A stretch of 64,000 nt of DNA from positions 1 through 64,000 of IMG/VR virus record IMGVR_UViG_3300046750_000365; one strand, written 5' to 3'. Source of the DNA: a virus. Position 1 is the first letter of the stretch; each line of letters begins with the position of its first letter. This document shows, piece by piece, positions 8,274 to 16,668 of the stretch. The position numbers were made by a program, and so were the translations under genes. The notes beneath the pieces were generated by a model. It was not told where the DNA came from. It saw only the letters and a program-made list of their open reading frames with translations, and ran no database searches.

Positions 8274-9564
8274 TAAGCCAAGAAATAGAATGATAATGCC
8301 TTATGAGAATGTACCAGATGATTCTTTGGTTCATTGGAAAGCTGACCTTAATAATACTTATTGTGTTGCTCCTCATAACGAAGTACATGTTGATAACTTT
8401 GGTGATTACGGATTCTGTTGTCAATATAGAAAAGGTTTATTTGGAAATATAAAAGATATTAACGCAAGAGATTTCTTTTTTAATTCACAGTCAGCAGAAG
8501 TAAGGGCTAATACAAAAGAAAACGTATGGCCTGACGGATGTGGACGTTGTCAAAAATCAGAAAACAAATCAGGATGGAGTCATAGATTTGGCTCACAACA
8601 TGAATGGAATGACCCTAGAAAGCCAAGACATTACGAAGGTATTAATAAATTTTCAATAGATTTTAGTAATGCATGTAATCTTAGATGTACTATGTGTAGT
8701 CCAAAACGTAGCACAGGTTGGTACAAAGATGTTAACTATTTGTTAAAAAATATGGATAGTATACAAGAAGTTGATAGAGCAGTAGCAGGAACAAGAATGG
8801 AACAAAAACAATACGTAGTTCCAGCTCGTGTTGTTGACGAGAATCTAGAAACATTTCTTGAATGTAAACTAATTGAATGTAGTGGTGGTGAACCGTTTTT
8901 TCAACCAGAGTTTTGGCATATGGTAGATAAGTTAGTTGAACATGGTTACGAAGGTGATTTAAAAATTGTAACAAACTTAACTTTGCTTGATGAAGAAAAA
9001 ACTGAAAAATTAAAAAAACTTAATACTAGACTTGTAGTAAGTTTAGATGCTATTGGTGATGTATATGAATATATAAGACCAGCAGTTGGAACTATTGGAA
9101 AATACAAAGGTGAAATGATTCAACAAAGAATACTTGACTGTAGTAAAATATTCCATATGGGTCTTTCTTACACTCCACAGTTACTTAATATGTATAATAT
9201 CAAACCTTATATTGAATGGTTATGGGAACACGAACATCATGGGAAAAGTAAGTTAAATGATCTTACTGGTTTTAATGCCGCTCTTGTTGCTCCAATTTAT
9301 CTTTGTTTACAAGTACACCCAGATATAGAATATAGATTATGGCTAGCAAGTTGGATTGAAGAACAATGTTTCACTAGATGGGATGATGCAAAAGACCATG
9401 TTCTGAGAGGAGTAGTACATTTACTTAAAAAACCTTACACAGAAGAAGATAAAGACAATTGGAAATTCTTCTGTAAGACAACAGAATTACTTGACAAACA
9501 CAGAAAAACAAGTATACTTAAATACATACCACAATTAGAAAAATATTGGATTAGCCCTGAATGA
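8260..9564 (+). CDS. Radical SAM enzyme with N-terminal twitch-like domain
   Basis: A 434-residue protein with the rSAM cluster motif CNLRCTMC near residue 145 and SGGEPFF in the SAM-binding strand. Before the core is a cysteine-containing domain (YCVAPH, FCCQY, CGRCQ) of the type found in twitch-domain rSAM proteins, where it holds an auxiliary Fe-S cluster. It is the only plus-strand rSAM gene in the window. It overlaps the methyltransferase gene by 14 nt and the DNA polymerase gene by 4 nt (ATGA), so it is co-translated with DNA enzymes. Its substrate is unknown. Confidence 0.85.
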   Translation: MKKDNKPRNRMIMPYENVPDDSLVHWKADLNNTYCVAPHNEVHVDNFGDYGFCCQYRKGLFGNIKDINARDFFFNSQSAEVRANTKENVWPDGCGRCQKSENKSGWSHRFGSQHEWNDPRKPRHYEGINKFSIDFSNACNLRCTMCSPKRSTGWYKDVNYLLKNMDSIQEVDRAVAGTRMEQKQYVVPARVVDENLETFLECKLIECSGGEPFFQPEFWHMVDKLVEHGYEGDLKIVTNLTLLDEEKTEKLKKLNTRLVVSLDAIGDVYEYIRPAVGTIGKYKGEMIQQRILDCSKIFHMGLSYTPQLLNMYNIKPYIEWLWEHEHHGKSKLNDLTGFNAALVAPIYLCLQVHPDIEYRLWLASWIEEQCFTRWDDAKDHVLRGVVHLLKKPYTEEDKDNWKFFCKTTELLDKHRKTSILKYIPQLEKYWISPE

Positions 9565-12254
9565 GTTACGTAGACGCATTTCACGACAGAGATAGAGACA
9601 TTGTACACGTTGTAGAACGTATAAACGGAAAGCGAGAATATAAAGAAATTCCCGCCAAGTATACATTCTATTATAAAGATCAACGTGGGAAATACACAAG
9701 TATCTTTGGTGAAAAACTAGAACGTGTTGTTTGCAACACAAGTAAAAAATTTAACACAGAAAAAAAGATTAACGGACATAAAGGTCTATATGAAAGTGAT
9801 GTTAATGTTATATTTAAAACATTCGCTGAAAATTATGATCCTAGTGCAACGCCAGATCTAAATATTTGTTTCTTTGATATTGAGACAGACTTTAACAAAG
9901 AAGCAGGATTTGCACCACCAGAAGATCCGTTTAATGCAGTAACAGCAATTAGTTTACACAATACTTGGATGAATGCAACAATTTGTCTTGCTATTGGTCC
10001 TAAAACTATGACGTTTGATCAAGCAGAAGAAGTTACTAACAAGTTTGAAAATACTATGCTATTTAAAACTGAACGTGAAATGCTTGAAGCATTTTTAGAT
10101 CTTATTGACGATGCAGATATTTTAAGTGGATGGAACAGTGAGGGATTTGATATTCCTTATCTAGTTAATCGTGTAGCACGTGTATTAAGTAAAAGCCATA
10201 CAAGGCGTTTTTGTCTATGGGATAAACTTCCTAAACAACGTGAGTTTGAACGTTTTGGTGCAACACAGGAAACATATGATACTATTGGGCGTGTACACAT
10301 GGATTACATGCAGTTGTATCGTAAGTATACATATCATGAGATGCACAGTTATAGTTTGGATGCTATTGGTGAATATGAACTAGGTGACCGTAAAGTAGAT
10401 TATGAAGGTACATTGGATCAATTGTATAACAATGACTTTGAAAAGTTTATTGCATATTCTAGGCAAGACGTTGACTTGCTTGTAAAGCTAGATAAGAAGC
10501 TACAGTTTATTGACTTAGCAAACGTACTAGCACATTCTAATACTGTACTACTACAAACAACAATGGGTGCGGTTGCACAAACAGACCAAGCTATTATTAA
10601 TGAAGCACATTCACAAGGACTTATTGTTCCTGATAAACGTTATGACAAAGACACTACACAGGCGGCAGGTGCTTATGTTGCTACACCTAAAAAAGGTTTG
10701 CATAAGTGGGTCGGCAGTATTGACTTAAACAGTCTATACCCTAGTATTATTCGCAGTTGTAATATGAGTACAGAAACCATTATTGGGCAAGTGCGACACA
10801 CATATACAAAAGAAATGATTGAGAATGCAAAGACAGTTGCTGAAGCATGGGAAGGTCGTTTTGCAACACATGAATATGAACTTGTTATTAACAAAGACAT
10901 TGAAGAAATATTACATTTAGATTTTGAAGATGGAACTAGTTTTGAAGCCACTGGCGCAGAGATATATGAAATTGTGTTTAACAGTGGACAACCTTGGATT
11001 ATTAGTGCAAATGGCACAATCTTCACATACGAGAAAAAAGGTATTATTCCTGGCTTGCTAGAACGTTGGTATGCTGAACGTAAAGAGCTACAAGCCAAAG
11101 CACGTGATGCACGTGAAGAAGGTGGCGACAAGTTTGCATATTGGGATAAGCGACAGTTGGTTAAAAAGATTAACTTGAACAGTTTATATGGTGCGTTACT
11201 TAATCCTGGTAGTAGATTTTTTGATAGTAGGCTAGGACAAAGTACAACACTAACAGGTCGTTGTATTGCAAAACATATGGCCGCAGAACTTAATAAAATT
11301 ATTGCAGGCGAATATGATCATCAAGGCAAAGCAATTGTTTACGGTGATACAGATTCTACTTACTTTAGTTCATATCCCATACTAAAAGACCAGATTAAAA
11401 ATAATGAAATTAATTGGGATAAGGATAACATCATTGATTACTATGATGCAATTTGCGAAGAAGTAAACAAAACATTTCCTGGTTTTATGAGCAGAACATT
11501 TCATACTACATTAGATTTAGGTAGTATTATTGCCGCAGGTAGAGAAATGGTTGGAAGCAGTGGATTGTTTATTACAAAGAAACGTTATGCAATGCTAGTG
11601 TTTGATAATGAAGGTAAACGTGAAGATGTTGACGGTAAAGCTGGTTACATTAAAGCTATGGGACTAGACTTAAAACGTAGTGATACACCAGCATGGATGC
11701 AAGACTTTTTAAAAGATGTATTGCTTGAAGTACTAACAGATGCTGAAGAACAAGATATACTTGAGAAGATTATTGAGTTTCGTAAAGAGTATCGTGAAAA
11801 GCCAAGTTGGCAAAAAGGTAGTCCTAAACGTGTTAATAATTTAACAGCATATCGTGGTAAAATGGCAAAGTATGATAAAGATCGTAAAAGAGCACATGAC
11901 AATGGTAAAAGTGTTAAAGATGTTAAAAAGCCAGCAATGCCTGGACATGTAACAGCCGCATTGAATTGGAATAAGCTAAGACAAATTAACAGTGACAATT
12001 ATGCAGTAGAAATTACAGATGGCATGAAAACTATTGTTTGTAGATTAAAAGATAATCCAATGGGCTTTACAAGTGTAGGATATCCTACAGATGAAACAAG
12101 GCTTCCTGAATGGTTTAAAGATCTTCCGTTTGATGATGATCACATGGAAGAAGTAGTAGTTACTAAGAAGCTAGAAAACTTACTTGGTGTGTTAGATTGG
12201 GGTTTAGACAAAGCCGCGGCTAAAACTACGTTTACTAACTTGTTTGAATGGTAA
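9561..12254 (+). CDS. 43: DNA polymerase, family B, T4 gp43 type
   Basis: At 897 residues it is essentially the length of T4 gp43 (898). The proofreading exonuclease motifs are FFDIETDF (D106, E108), WNSEGFDIPYL and YSRQDVDLL. The polymerase motifs are A, DLNSLYPSI (D388); B, KKINLNSLYGA near 540; and C, YGDTDST (D596, D598). All catalytic residues are present, so it should be the replicative polymerase with 3'-5' proofreading, working with the clamp loader encoded at 34692. The start overlaps the rSAM stop by 4 nt. A terminator begins in its stop codon. Confidence 0.97.
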   Translation: MSYVDAFHDRDRDIVHVVERINGKREYKEIPAKYTFYYKDQRGKYTSIFGEKLERVVCNTSKKFNTEKKINGHKGLYESDVNVIFKTFAENYDPSATPDLNICFFDIETDFNKEAGFAPPEDPFNAVTAISLHNTWMNATICLAIGPKTMTFDQAEEVTNKFENTMLFKTEREMLEAFLDLIDDADILSGWNSEGFDIPYLVNRVARVLSKSHTRRFCLWDKLPKQREFERFGATQETYDTIGRVHMDYMQLYRKYTYHEMHSYSLDAIGEYELGDRKVDYEGTLDQLYNNDFEKFIAYSRQDVDLLVKLDKKLQFIDLANVLAHSNTVLLQTTMGAVAQTDQAIINEAHSQGLIVPDKRYDKDTTQAAGAYVATPKKGLHKWVGSIDLNSLYPSIIRSCNMSTETIIGQVRHTYTKEMIENAKTVAEAWEGRFATHEYELVINKDIEEILHLDFEDGTSFEATGAEIYEIVFNSGQPWIISANGTIFTYEKKGIIPGLLERWYAERKELQAKARDAREEGGDKFAYWDKRQLVKKINLNSLYGALLNPGSRFFDSRLGQSTTLTGRCIAKHMAAELNKIIAGEYDHQGKAIVYGDTDSTYFSSYPILKDQIKNNEINWDKDNIIDYYDAICEEVNKTFPGFMSRTFHTTLDLGSIIAAGREMVGSSGLFITKKRYAMLVFDNEGKREDVDGKAGYIKAMGLDLKRSDTPAWMQDFLKDVLLEVLTDAEEQDILEKIIEFRKEYREKPSWQKGSPKRVNNLTAYRGKMAKYDKDRKRAHDNGKSVKDVKKPAMPGHVTAALNWNKLRQINSDNYAVEITDGMKTIVCRLKDNPMGFTSVGYPTDETRLPEWFKDLPFDDDHMEEVVVTKKLENLLGVLDWGLDKAAAKTTFTNLFEW

Positions 12255-12278
12255 AAGCCTAGTATTTACTGGGTTTTT
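12253..12278 (+). terminator. Rho-independent terminator after DNA polymerase
   Basis: AAAAGCCTAGT, loop ATTT, ACTGGGTTTTT forms an 11-bp stem (two G-U pairs) ending in a T run. It starts in the gp43 stop codon and closes the operon. Confidence 0.7.
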
Positions 12279-12283
12279 AGACC

Positions 12284-12313
12284 ATAGACATCTTGTCTAT
12301 TTTATAGTATAAT
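12284..12313 (+). promoter_or_regulatory. Sigma70-like promoter with perfect 17-bp palindrome
   Basis: -35 TAGACA (12285-12290), 17-bp spacer, -10 TATAAT (12308-12313). ATAGACATCTTGTCTAT at 12284-12300 is a perfect 7-3-7 inverted repeat covering the -35, a likely operator. It drives the glucosaminidase gene. Confidence 0.7.
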
Positions 12314-12321
12314 ATAACTAT

Positions 12322-12891
12322 ATGTTCATAAAAGTTAAATACTTAGTGATTAAAGTATTATTAGCAATAGCATTATTGTTTACACAAACAGTAAATGCGG
12401 CAGAAATAACTAATAAAGACTTTGCGTATAAGATTAAACATTGTGTTGAATCAATATATGCCAATAAATCAACATATCCAAAATCAAAACAAATTCCACT
12501 AGAACTAATAATAGCACAAGCCGCACATGAAAGTGCGTGGGGTAAAAGTAGATTTGCTTTAGAAGGCAATGCATTGTTTGGCGTTAGAACTTGGAATCCA
12601 AACGAACCTCAACTAAAAGCAAAAGGTGCACCAGATGCACCGTGGGGTGTTAGAAGTTATAATAACTGGTGTGAAAGTATAGAACATTATTTCTTTATAT
12701 TAGAAAATCACCCAGCATATCAAGAATTCAGAGATGAATTAGAATTTCAAAATACAATATCAAAACAATCAGATCCAATTAATCTTGTACCATACTTAGC
12801 ATCTTGGAGCGAGCAAGGACCTAAATACGTTAGACTATTACAAGATATAATAGCATGTTTATATAAAAAATCATTTTACAAAAATCTATAA
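12322..12891 (+). CDS. Exported glucosaminidase-type peptidoglycan hydrolase
   Basis: A 189-residue protein with an N-terminal signal or signal-anchor sequence (about 1-27, hydrophobic LLAIALLF, ending VNAAE). It is followed by a glucosaminidase domain like that of the Bax/FlgJ/LytG families: IIAQAAHESAWGKSRF with probable catalytic E70, then GNALFGVRTW. It should cut glycan strands of murein after export, as an endolysin or entry-independent lysis enzyme. It is monocistronic, with its own operator-bearing promoter before it and another promoter after it. No clear Shine-Dalgarno sequence precedes the ATG, and the leader is very short. Confidence 0.8.
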   Translation: MFIKVKYLVIKVLLAIALLFTQTVNAAEITNKDFAYKIKHCVESIYANKSTYPKSKQIPLELIIAQAAHESAWGKSRFALEGNALFGVRTWNPNEPQLKAKGAPDAPWGVRSYNNWCESIEHYFFILENHPAYQEFRDELEFQNTISKQSDPINLVPYLASWSEQGPKYVRLLQDIIACLYKKSFYKNL

Positions 12892-12899
12892 TTAAAAGG

Positions 12900-12931
12900 T
12901 TGACAGGTAAGACTTCTTAGTGTTACACTAA
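12900..12931 (+). promoter_or_regulatory. Sigma70-like promoter with two palindromes
   Basis: -35 TTGACA (12900-12905) and -10 TACACT (12924-12929), spacer 18. The spacer carries TAAGACTTCTTA (12908-12919), and TTAGTGTTACACTAA (12917-12931) is a perfect 7-1-7 inverted repeat over the -10. It precedes the gene at 12965. Confidence 0.6.
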
Positions 12932-12964
12932 AAGGGTAGGCTAAATAATTAGAGGAGATATTAA

Positions 12965-13534
12965 ATGGCTACTACCGACAATGCAATTCAATACGACATT
13001 CTGTTTGTAAAAGAATTGCTTCCATATATGAATTTAAAAAAAGCACAAGAGAAACATCTGATTGAATTTACAAAAATGGGTATTATGCAACGTGAAACTA
13101 TTGCAGAAATAGCTATGGCAACAATAGGAAACTTTAAAGGAGATAGTACTCATGGGCGTGACTTTTGCGATGGGTCTGATGCTAAAACTGTAACCAGTAG
13201 TGCTCGAAATAATAACAAAGCAAAAGGTCAATGGATGAACAGTTTTGAAGTTCGAAATGTTAATACAAAAACTGGAGACCTTAGAGTAATTGCATATAAT
13301 AAATTACTTAAAAAGTTTCATTACTTTTATATACCAAATTGGGCATTCAATCATTTACGTTCAGCAATTTCAATTGTTATTGAACAAAAAACTTGTCATA
13401 TTGGCGAACCTAATTTTACAGGTATTCCAAACAAAACTCTTAAATGGTGGGAATTTGAATGTGATAGTTTTGAAGAGATGTGTTTAATGGAATCATCAAA
13501 TTTAGATTCATGGGATATACAATGCAACAACTAG
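12965..13534 (+). CDS. Putative restriction-endonuclease-like phage protein
   Basis: A 189-residue protein. The segment GRDFCDGSDAKTVT (D69, D72, K74) followed by a basic stretch and two beta strands (WMNSFEVRNV, DLRVIAYNKLLKKF) resembles the catalytic centre of PD-(D/E)XK or type II restriction-like folds. I recall this DGSDAK signature in uncharacterised marine phage proteins. No further evidence of nuclease activity is visible. The ribosome site AGAGGAGAT is strong. It overlaps the next small gene by 13 nt. Confidence 0.45.
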   Translation: MATTDNAIQYDILFVKELLPYMNLKKAQEKHLIEFTKMGIMQRETIAEIAMATIGNFKGDSTHGRDFCDGSDAKTVTSSARNNNKAKGQWMNSFEVRNVNTKTGDLRVIAYNKLLKKFHYFYIPNWAFNHLRSAISIVIEQKTCHIGEPNFTGIPNKTLKWWEFECDSFEEMCLMESSNLDSWDIQCNN

Positions 13535-13776
13535 GACATGATATAGACGTATTAGTTGAGAAAATAGTTACACCATGTCAACGGCATGGTGGGCCATACG
13601 ACAGAGGAAGTGCTGACAGTTATTATCGGCGTGGGAAACGTCCTCATTATTATACTGAGGATACTCATAACTCAGATAAAGTTGAAGAAGCTAATATGAC
13701 AGCACAAGAAATTTATGAATATTTACAAGGTTACGACGATAACGAGGACGATGGTAACTTCAAAGACTGGGGTTAA
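13522..13776 (+). CDS. Conserved small phage protein (RGSADSYYRRG type)
   Basis: An 84-residue soluble protein from the ATG at 13522; in-frame ATGs at 13510 and 13480 are alternatives inside the previous gene. HGGPYDRGSADSYYRRG, RPHYY, a helix MTAQEIYEYLQGY and the end FKDWG together form a pattern I recall from many marine phages, where it has no assigned function. No enzyme motif is apparent. It sits between a putative nuclease and a permease. Confidence 0.65.
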   Translation: MQQLGHDIDVLVEKIVTPCQRHGGPYDRGSADSYYRRGKRPHYYTEDTHNSDKVEEANMTAQEIYEYLQGYDDNEDDGNFKDWG

Positions 13777-13831
13777 TAAATAATTTTGTTAGTAATTAAA
13801 CTAACATTGTGAGCGACAGGGTAAAGCTGTC
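13775..13831 (+). promoter_or_regulatory. Possible late promoter and leader hairpin before permease
   Basis: AATAAATA at 13775-13782 resembles a late -10 box. The leader then has GACAG (13815-13819), loop GGTAAAG, CTGTC (13827-13831), a 5-bp hairpin just before the AAAGGAGAA ribosome site. A regulatory role is only a possibility. Confidence 0.3.
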
Positions 13832-13851
13832 AAGCAATAAAGGAGAAAATT

Positions 13852-14811
13852 ATGGACGCACTCACACTATGGATGGCAATAGGATTTCTATTTGCCGGCT
13901 ATTCAGTAATTGCAAATGATTCAGTACAAACTCTTGGTACTTGGATTGCATCAAACAACGAAAAATTCAATTGGAAAGTAATGTGGGGAGCGGCGTCAGC
14001 AGTTCTCCTTTATACATTATGGTATGGTTGGTACACTAATGGCGGAGATATTAGTTACGGACGATTAAACAAAATTCCATTTCAAGAGATACAATGGTAC
14101 CATGCTATGGCGCCAGGATTACTATTAATACTTACACGTATAGGAGTACCAGTTAGTACTAGTTTTCTAGTATTAAGTGCTTTTGCAAGTACCTTTGTAC
14201 TAGAGAAGATGCTTATGAAAAGCATGATGGGTTATGCAGTTGCGGCAGTTGCGGCATACGTTATTTGGATAGGAGTTACTAAACTACTAGACGAAGCAAA
14301 GCCTGTTAAAGAAGAACATAAAAAAGCATGGCGAATAGCACAATGGGTAACAACAGGCTTCCTGTGGTTTACTTGGCTAAGTCATGACATGGCTAACATT
14401 GCAGTATTCCTTCCAAGACAAGTTCCATGGGATCTAATGATTCTAGTGAGCATTGTCTTTGTTGTAGGACTTGCATTTATGTTCCGTGAAGGTGGAGGTA
14501 AAATACAAAATATAGTAATTGAAAAACATAACACTCGTTATGTAAGAAGTGCCACAATTATTGATGGTGTATATTGGTTAATCTTGTTCTTCTTTAAAGA
14601 ACTAAATGATATTCCAATGTCAACAACATGGGTATTTGTAGGACTACTATGTGGACGTGAACTTGCTATGGCAACTATAACAGGCAAGGAAAAGTTTAAA
14701 AGTGTATTCCCATTGGTAACAAAAGACTTCTTTAAAATGATGATTGGACTAGGTGCATCTGTGGGTGTAGTTTTATCAATTCATTACATTATTGTTCCAA
14801 ACGGACTATAA
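13852..14811 (+). CDS. PiT-family-like (PHO4) phosphate permease
   Basis: A 319-residue membrane protein with about eight or nine hydrophobic segments. It carries the internally repeated PiT signatures: IANDSVQTLGT (N22-D23) in the first half and LSHDMANIAVF (about 176-186) in the second, plus GVPVSTSFLVLSA (99-111), like the PxSTTH element of phosphate permeases. The family moves inorganic phosphate with H+ or Na+, and a phage might use it to relieve phosphate limitation. It is shorter than typical 400-500 residue members, so substrate and activity are uncertain. It is a single-gene unit, followed by a strong terminator. Confidence 0.6.
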   Translation: MDALTLWMAIGFLFAGYSVIANDSVQTLGTWIASNNEKFNWKVMWGAASAVLLYTLWYGWYTNGGDISYGRLNKIPFQEIQWYHAMAPGLLLILTRIGVPVSTSFLVLSAFASTFVLEKMLMKSMMGYAVAAVAAYVIWIGVTKLLDEAKPVKEEHKKAWRIAQWVTTGFLWFTWLSHDMANIAVFLPRQVPWDLMILVSIVFVVGLAFMFREGGGKIQNIVIEKHNTRYVRSATIIDGVYWLILFFFKELNDIPMSTTWVFVGLLCGRELAMATITGKEKFKSVFPLVTKDFFKMMIGLGASVGVVLSIHYIIVPNGL

Positions 14812-14828
14812 AAAAATTAAATTAATTT

Positions 14829-14857
14829 AAAAACCCTTGTTTTATAAGGGTTTTTTT
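14829..14857 (+). terminator. Rho-independent terminator after permease
   Basis: AAAACCCTT, loop GTTTTAT, AAGGGTTTT followed by more T: a 9-bp stem and a T run. The motif AAACCCTTG...AAGGGTTT recurs at 38482. Confidence 0.85.
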
Positions 14858-14880
14858 ATGACTTTTTTTGTTTTATCTGG

Positions 14881-14909
14881 TTGACAAGCAAGATATCTTA
14901 CTGTATACT
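14881..14909 (+). promoter_or_regulatory. Sigma70-like promoter with spacer palindrome
   Basis: -35 TTGACA (14881-14886), 17-bp spacer, -10 TATACT (14904-14909). The spacer contains CAAGATATCTTA (14889-14900), nearly identical to the palindrome at 15953. It drives the genes from 14943 to 15939. Confidence 0.75.
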
Positions 14910-14942
14910 GTATATATAAAGTTAGAAATTAGGAGATATAAT

Positions 14943-15290
14943 ATGTGGGTATGTAAAAATTTAGAACCAGCAGTAGATGCACTTAATGAGTTAATTCCAT
15001 TAGATGGTCCTTGTGTTAATCCTGTTAAGAATCGTAAACTAGATCAGTTTCGTAAAGCACAAAACGTTGTACATGATATCTTTAATAATGGTTTAGGAAA
15101 CAAAGGTAAAAGTTTAAAATGCATGGGTTTACAAAAACATGATTTAATGTTACCTTTTAGTCAAGGTGATTATCACCACCCAGGTGATTTTGATCAAATT
15201 GAACGTGTAATTGCTCCTATTATGGAACAGAAGATTTATGATGCATGTGCAGAACAAAACATAACTTTAACAGTAAAGGAGACTGTATAA
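14943..15290 (+). CDS. Small unrecognised phage protein
   Basis: A 115-residue soluble protein. I chose the ATG at 14943, behind AGGAGATAT and about 33 nt after the -10 box; the upstream extension of the frame runs through the promoter and is not coding. It is mixed alpha/beta, with no motif recognised. It is first of three overlapping genes (TAATG junctions) expressed from an operator-bearing promoter, which suggests early expression. Confidence 0.65.
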   Translation: MWVCKNLEPAVDALNELIPLDGPCVNPVKNRKLDQFRKAQNVVHDIFNNGLGNKGKSLKCMGLQKHDLMLPFSQGDYHHPGDFDQIERVIAPIMEQKIYDACAEQNITLTVKETV

Positions 15291-15766
15291 TGAAATACTT
15301 AATTGAAACTCAAGTTAGAGAAAACTATGCCGCACACGATGATGATTATAAGCATGGTGTAGATAGCCCATATTGGAAAAACAAAAGTGGTTCAAGATAT
15401 ATTGTAGAAGCACCCGGTGAGCATATTGATGTTGCATACGAAGTTGCTGATCTTATTACTGTTACAAATGAAATGTTTGAAGAAACAATATTTGATGTTA
15501 CCGCAGTTGAAGATGATTATGAATCAGAGTATGTTAAGGATCAAAAAAGATATGATCCTGAAGGACAAGATACATTGTATTTAGATAATGTTATTCGTAA
15601 AGGTAAATCAGGAGACTGGTATATGAAACGAGGCTACATTGTTGGTGGGTTTCAAAAAGGAACTAAATATGAACACCTAGTTGGTAAGTTTGTTGGTAAT
15701 ATTGATAATCTTACTAAAGGTAAATGTGTAATGAAAGTTACAGATAACAAAAAGGAATACATCTAA
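15290..15766 (+). CDS. Unrecognised acidic phage protein
   Basis: A 158-residue protein from the ATG at 15290, which shares one base with the preceding TAA; AAAGGAGA lies upstream. It is acidic, with beta-rich stretches (RYIVEAPGEHIDVAYEVADL) and a Lys/Gly-rich C-terminus. No membrane segment or catalytic motif. The 45 bases of open frame before this start belong to the previous gene. It is co-translated with both neighbours. Confidence 0.65.
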   Translation: MKYLIETQVRENYAAHDDDYKHGVDSPYWKNKSGSRYIVEAPGEHIDVAYEVADLITVTNEMFEETIFDVTAVEDDYESEYVKDQKRYDPEGQDTLYLDNVIRKGKSGDWYMKRGYIVGGFQKGTKYEHLVGKFVGNIDNLTKGKCVMKVTDNKKEYI

Positions 15767-15939
15767 TGTGGTTTCTGGTGTTGGTAATGCTTACAGCCCA
15801 AGGCAGTTATAAAGTAATCGAAATAGGTCAATTTGCTGATGAAAAATCATGTCAAGTTGCAAGTTTAGTTGTCTCTAGTGAAAAGTCCAATACTTCCAAC
15901 GTATTTGTATGCCTAGAAAAACCAGAAATAGAAGAATAA
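15766..15939 (+). CDS. 57-residue small protein with hydrophobic N-terminus
   Basis: A short frame whose ATG overlaps the preceding stop (TAATG). It begins MWFLVLVMLTAQGSYKVI, a short signal-peptide-like or membrane segment, and continues with two cysteines (SCQVASL and FVCLEK) that could pair in the periplasm. AAAGGAATA serves as ribosome site. The sigma70-like promoter of the next gene starts right after its stop. Small exported phage proteins near lysis genes can act in envelope disruption, but this is inference. Confidence 0.5.
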   Translation: MWFLVLVMLTAQGSYKVIEIGQFADEKSCQVASLVVSSEKSNTSNVFVCLEKPEIEE

Positions 15940-15942
15940 AGG

Positions 15943-15971
15943 TTGACAACACCAAGATATCTTGCTATAAT
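15943..15971 (+). promoter_or_regulatory. Consensus sigma70 promoter with 12-bp palindrome in spacer
   Basis: -35 TTGACA (15943-15948), 17-bp spacer, -10 TATAAT (15966-15971), both perfect. CAAGATATCTTG (15953-15964) is a perfect palindrome filling the spacer, a strong operator candidate. It drives the SleB-like hydrolase gene. Confidence 0.85.
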
Positions 15972-16005
15972 ATGTGTATAAATTAACAAAGAAAGAGGCA
16001 GAAAT

Positions 16006-16668
16006 ATGAGAGTACTAGCTAACATTATCGGAACTTTTATGAACGTAGCAGTTGTTATGTCAATAGGCTTTTTTGCAACTGGTATATGGCCAGCTAAAGC
16101 TGATACAACAGGTGTACTTCCAGAATACGAAGTACTTGACTCGGATGCATACTTAATGGATACTTTCCTTGAAGGTCCATATGACAAATACGATTTACAA
16201 TGTCTAGTTGAAAATATGTATTTTGAAGCACGTAACGATGGTTATGCAGGAATGTATGCAACTACAATGGTTGTTATGAATCGTGTTTCAGATCCACGTT
16301 ATCCAGATACAGTTTGTGGTGTAGTACATCAAGGACCTGTTAAAGAAAGTTGGAAAACTAAGCAGACTCCAGATGAAAATGATGCAGTATATTTTCCTAT
16401 CAAAAACAAATGTCAATTCAGTTGGTACTGTGATGGTAAAGCTGATATAATGTACAACGAAGAAGCAGTTTATCTTGCTACAGATATTGCTAAGTTAGTA
16501 CTTGACATAAGTACTGGTGTATATGGTGACCAAACATTTACAGTAGACATTACTGAAGGTGCAACACATTATCATGCAGATTATGTAAAACCAAATTGGA
16601 TTAATGATAGAGGTATGGCAAGGATTACACAAGTAGGTACTCATATATTCTATCGTTGGGGACAATAA
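16006..16668 (+). CDS. Exported SleB-like cell wall hydrolase (Hydrolase_2)
   Basis: A 220-residue protein. Residues 1-32 form a signal sequence (hydrophobic VAVVMSIGFFATG, then AKA-D). The mature part matches the SleB/Hydrolase_2 family: CLVENMYFEARND (probable catalytic E74), then VVMNRVSDPRYPDTVCGVV, CQFSWYCDG, and THYHADYVKPNW. Members are lytic transglycosylases or amidases of murein. It is the second wall hydrolase in this region and, like the first, has its own palindrome-bearing promoter. A tight AAAGAGG ribosome site precedes the start. Confidence 0.85.
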   Translation: MRVLANIIGTFMNVAVVMSIGFFATGIWPAKADTTGVLPEYEVLDSDAYLMDTFLEGPYDKYDLQCLVENMYFEARNDGYAGMYATTMVVMNRVSDPRYPDTVCGVVHQGPVKESWKTKQTPDENDAVYFPIKNKCQFSWYCDGKADIMYNEEAVYLATDIAKLVLDISTGVYGDQTFTVDITEGATHYHADYVKPNWINDRGMARITQVGTHIFYRWGQ

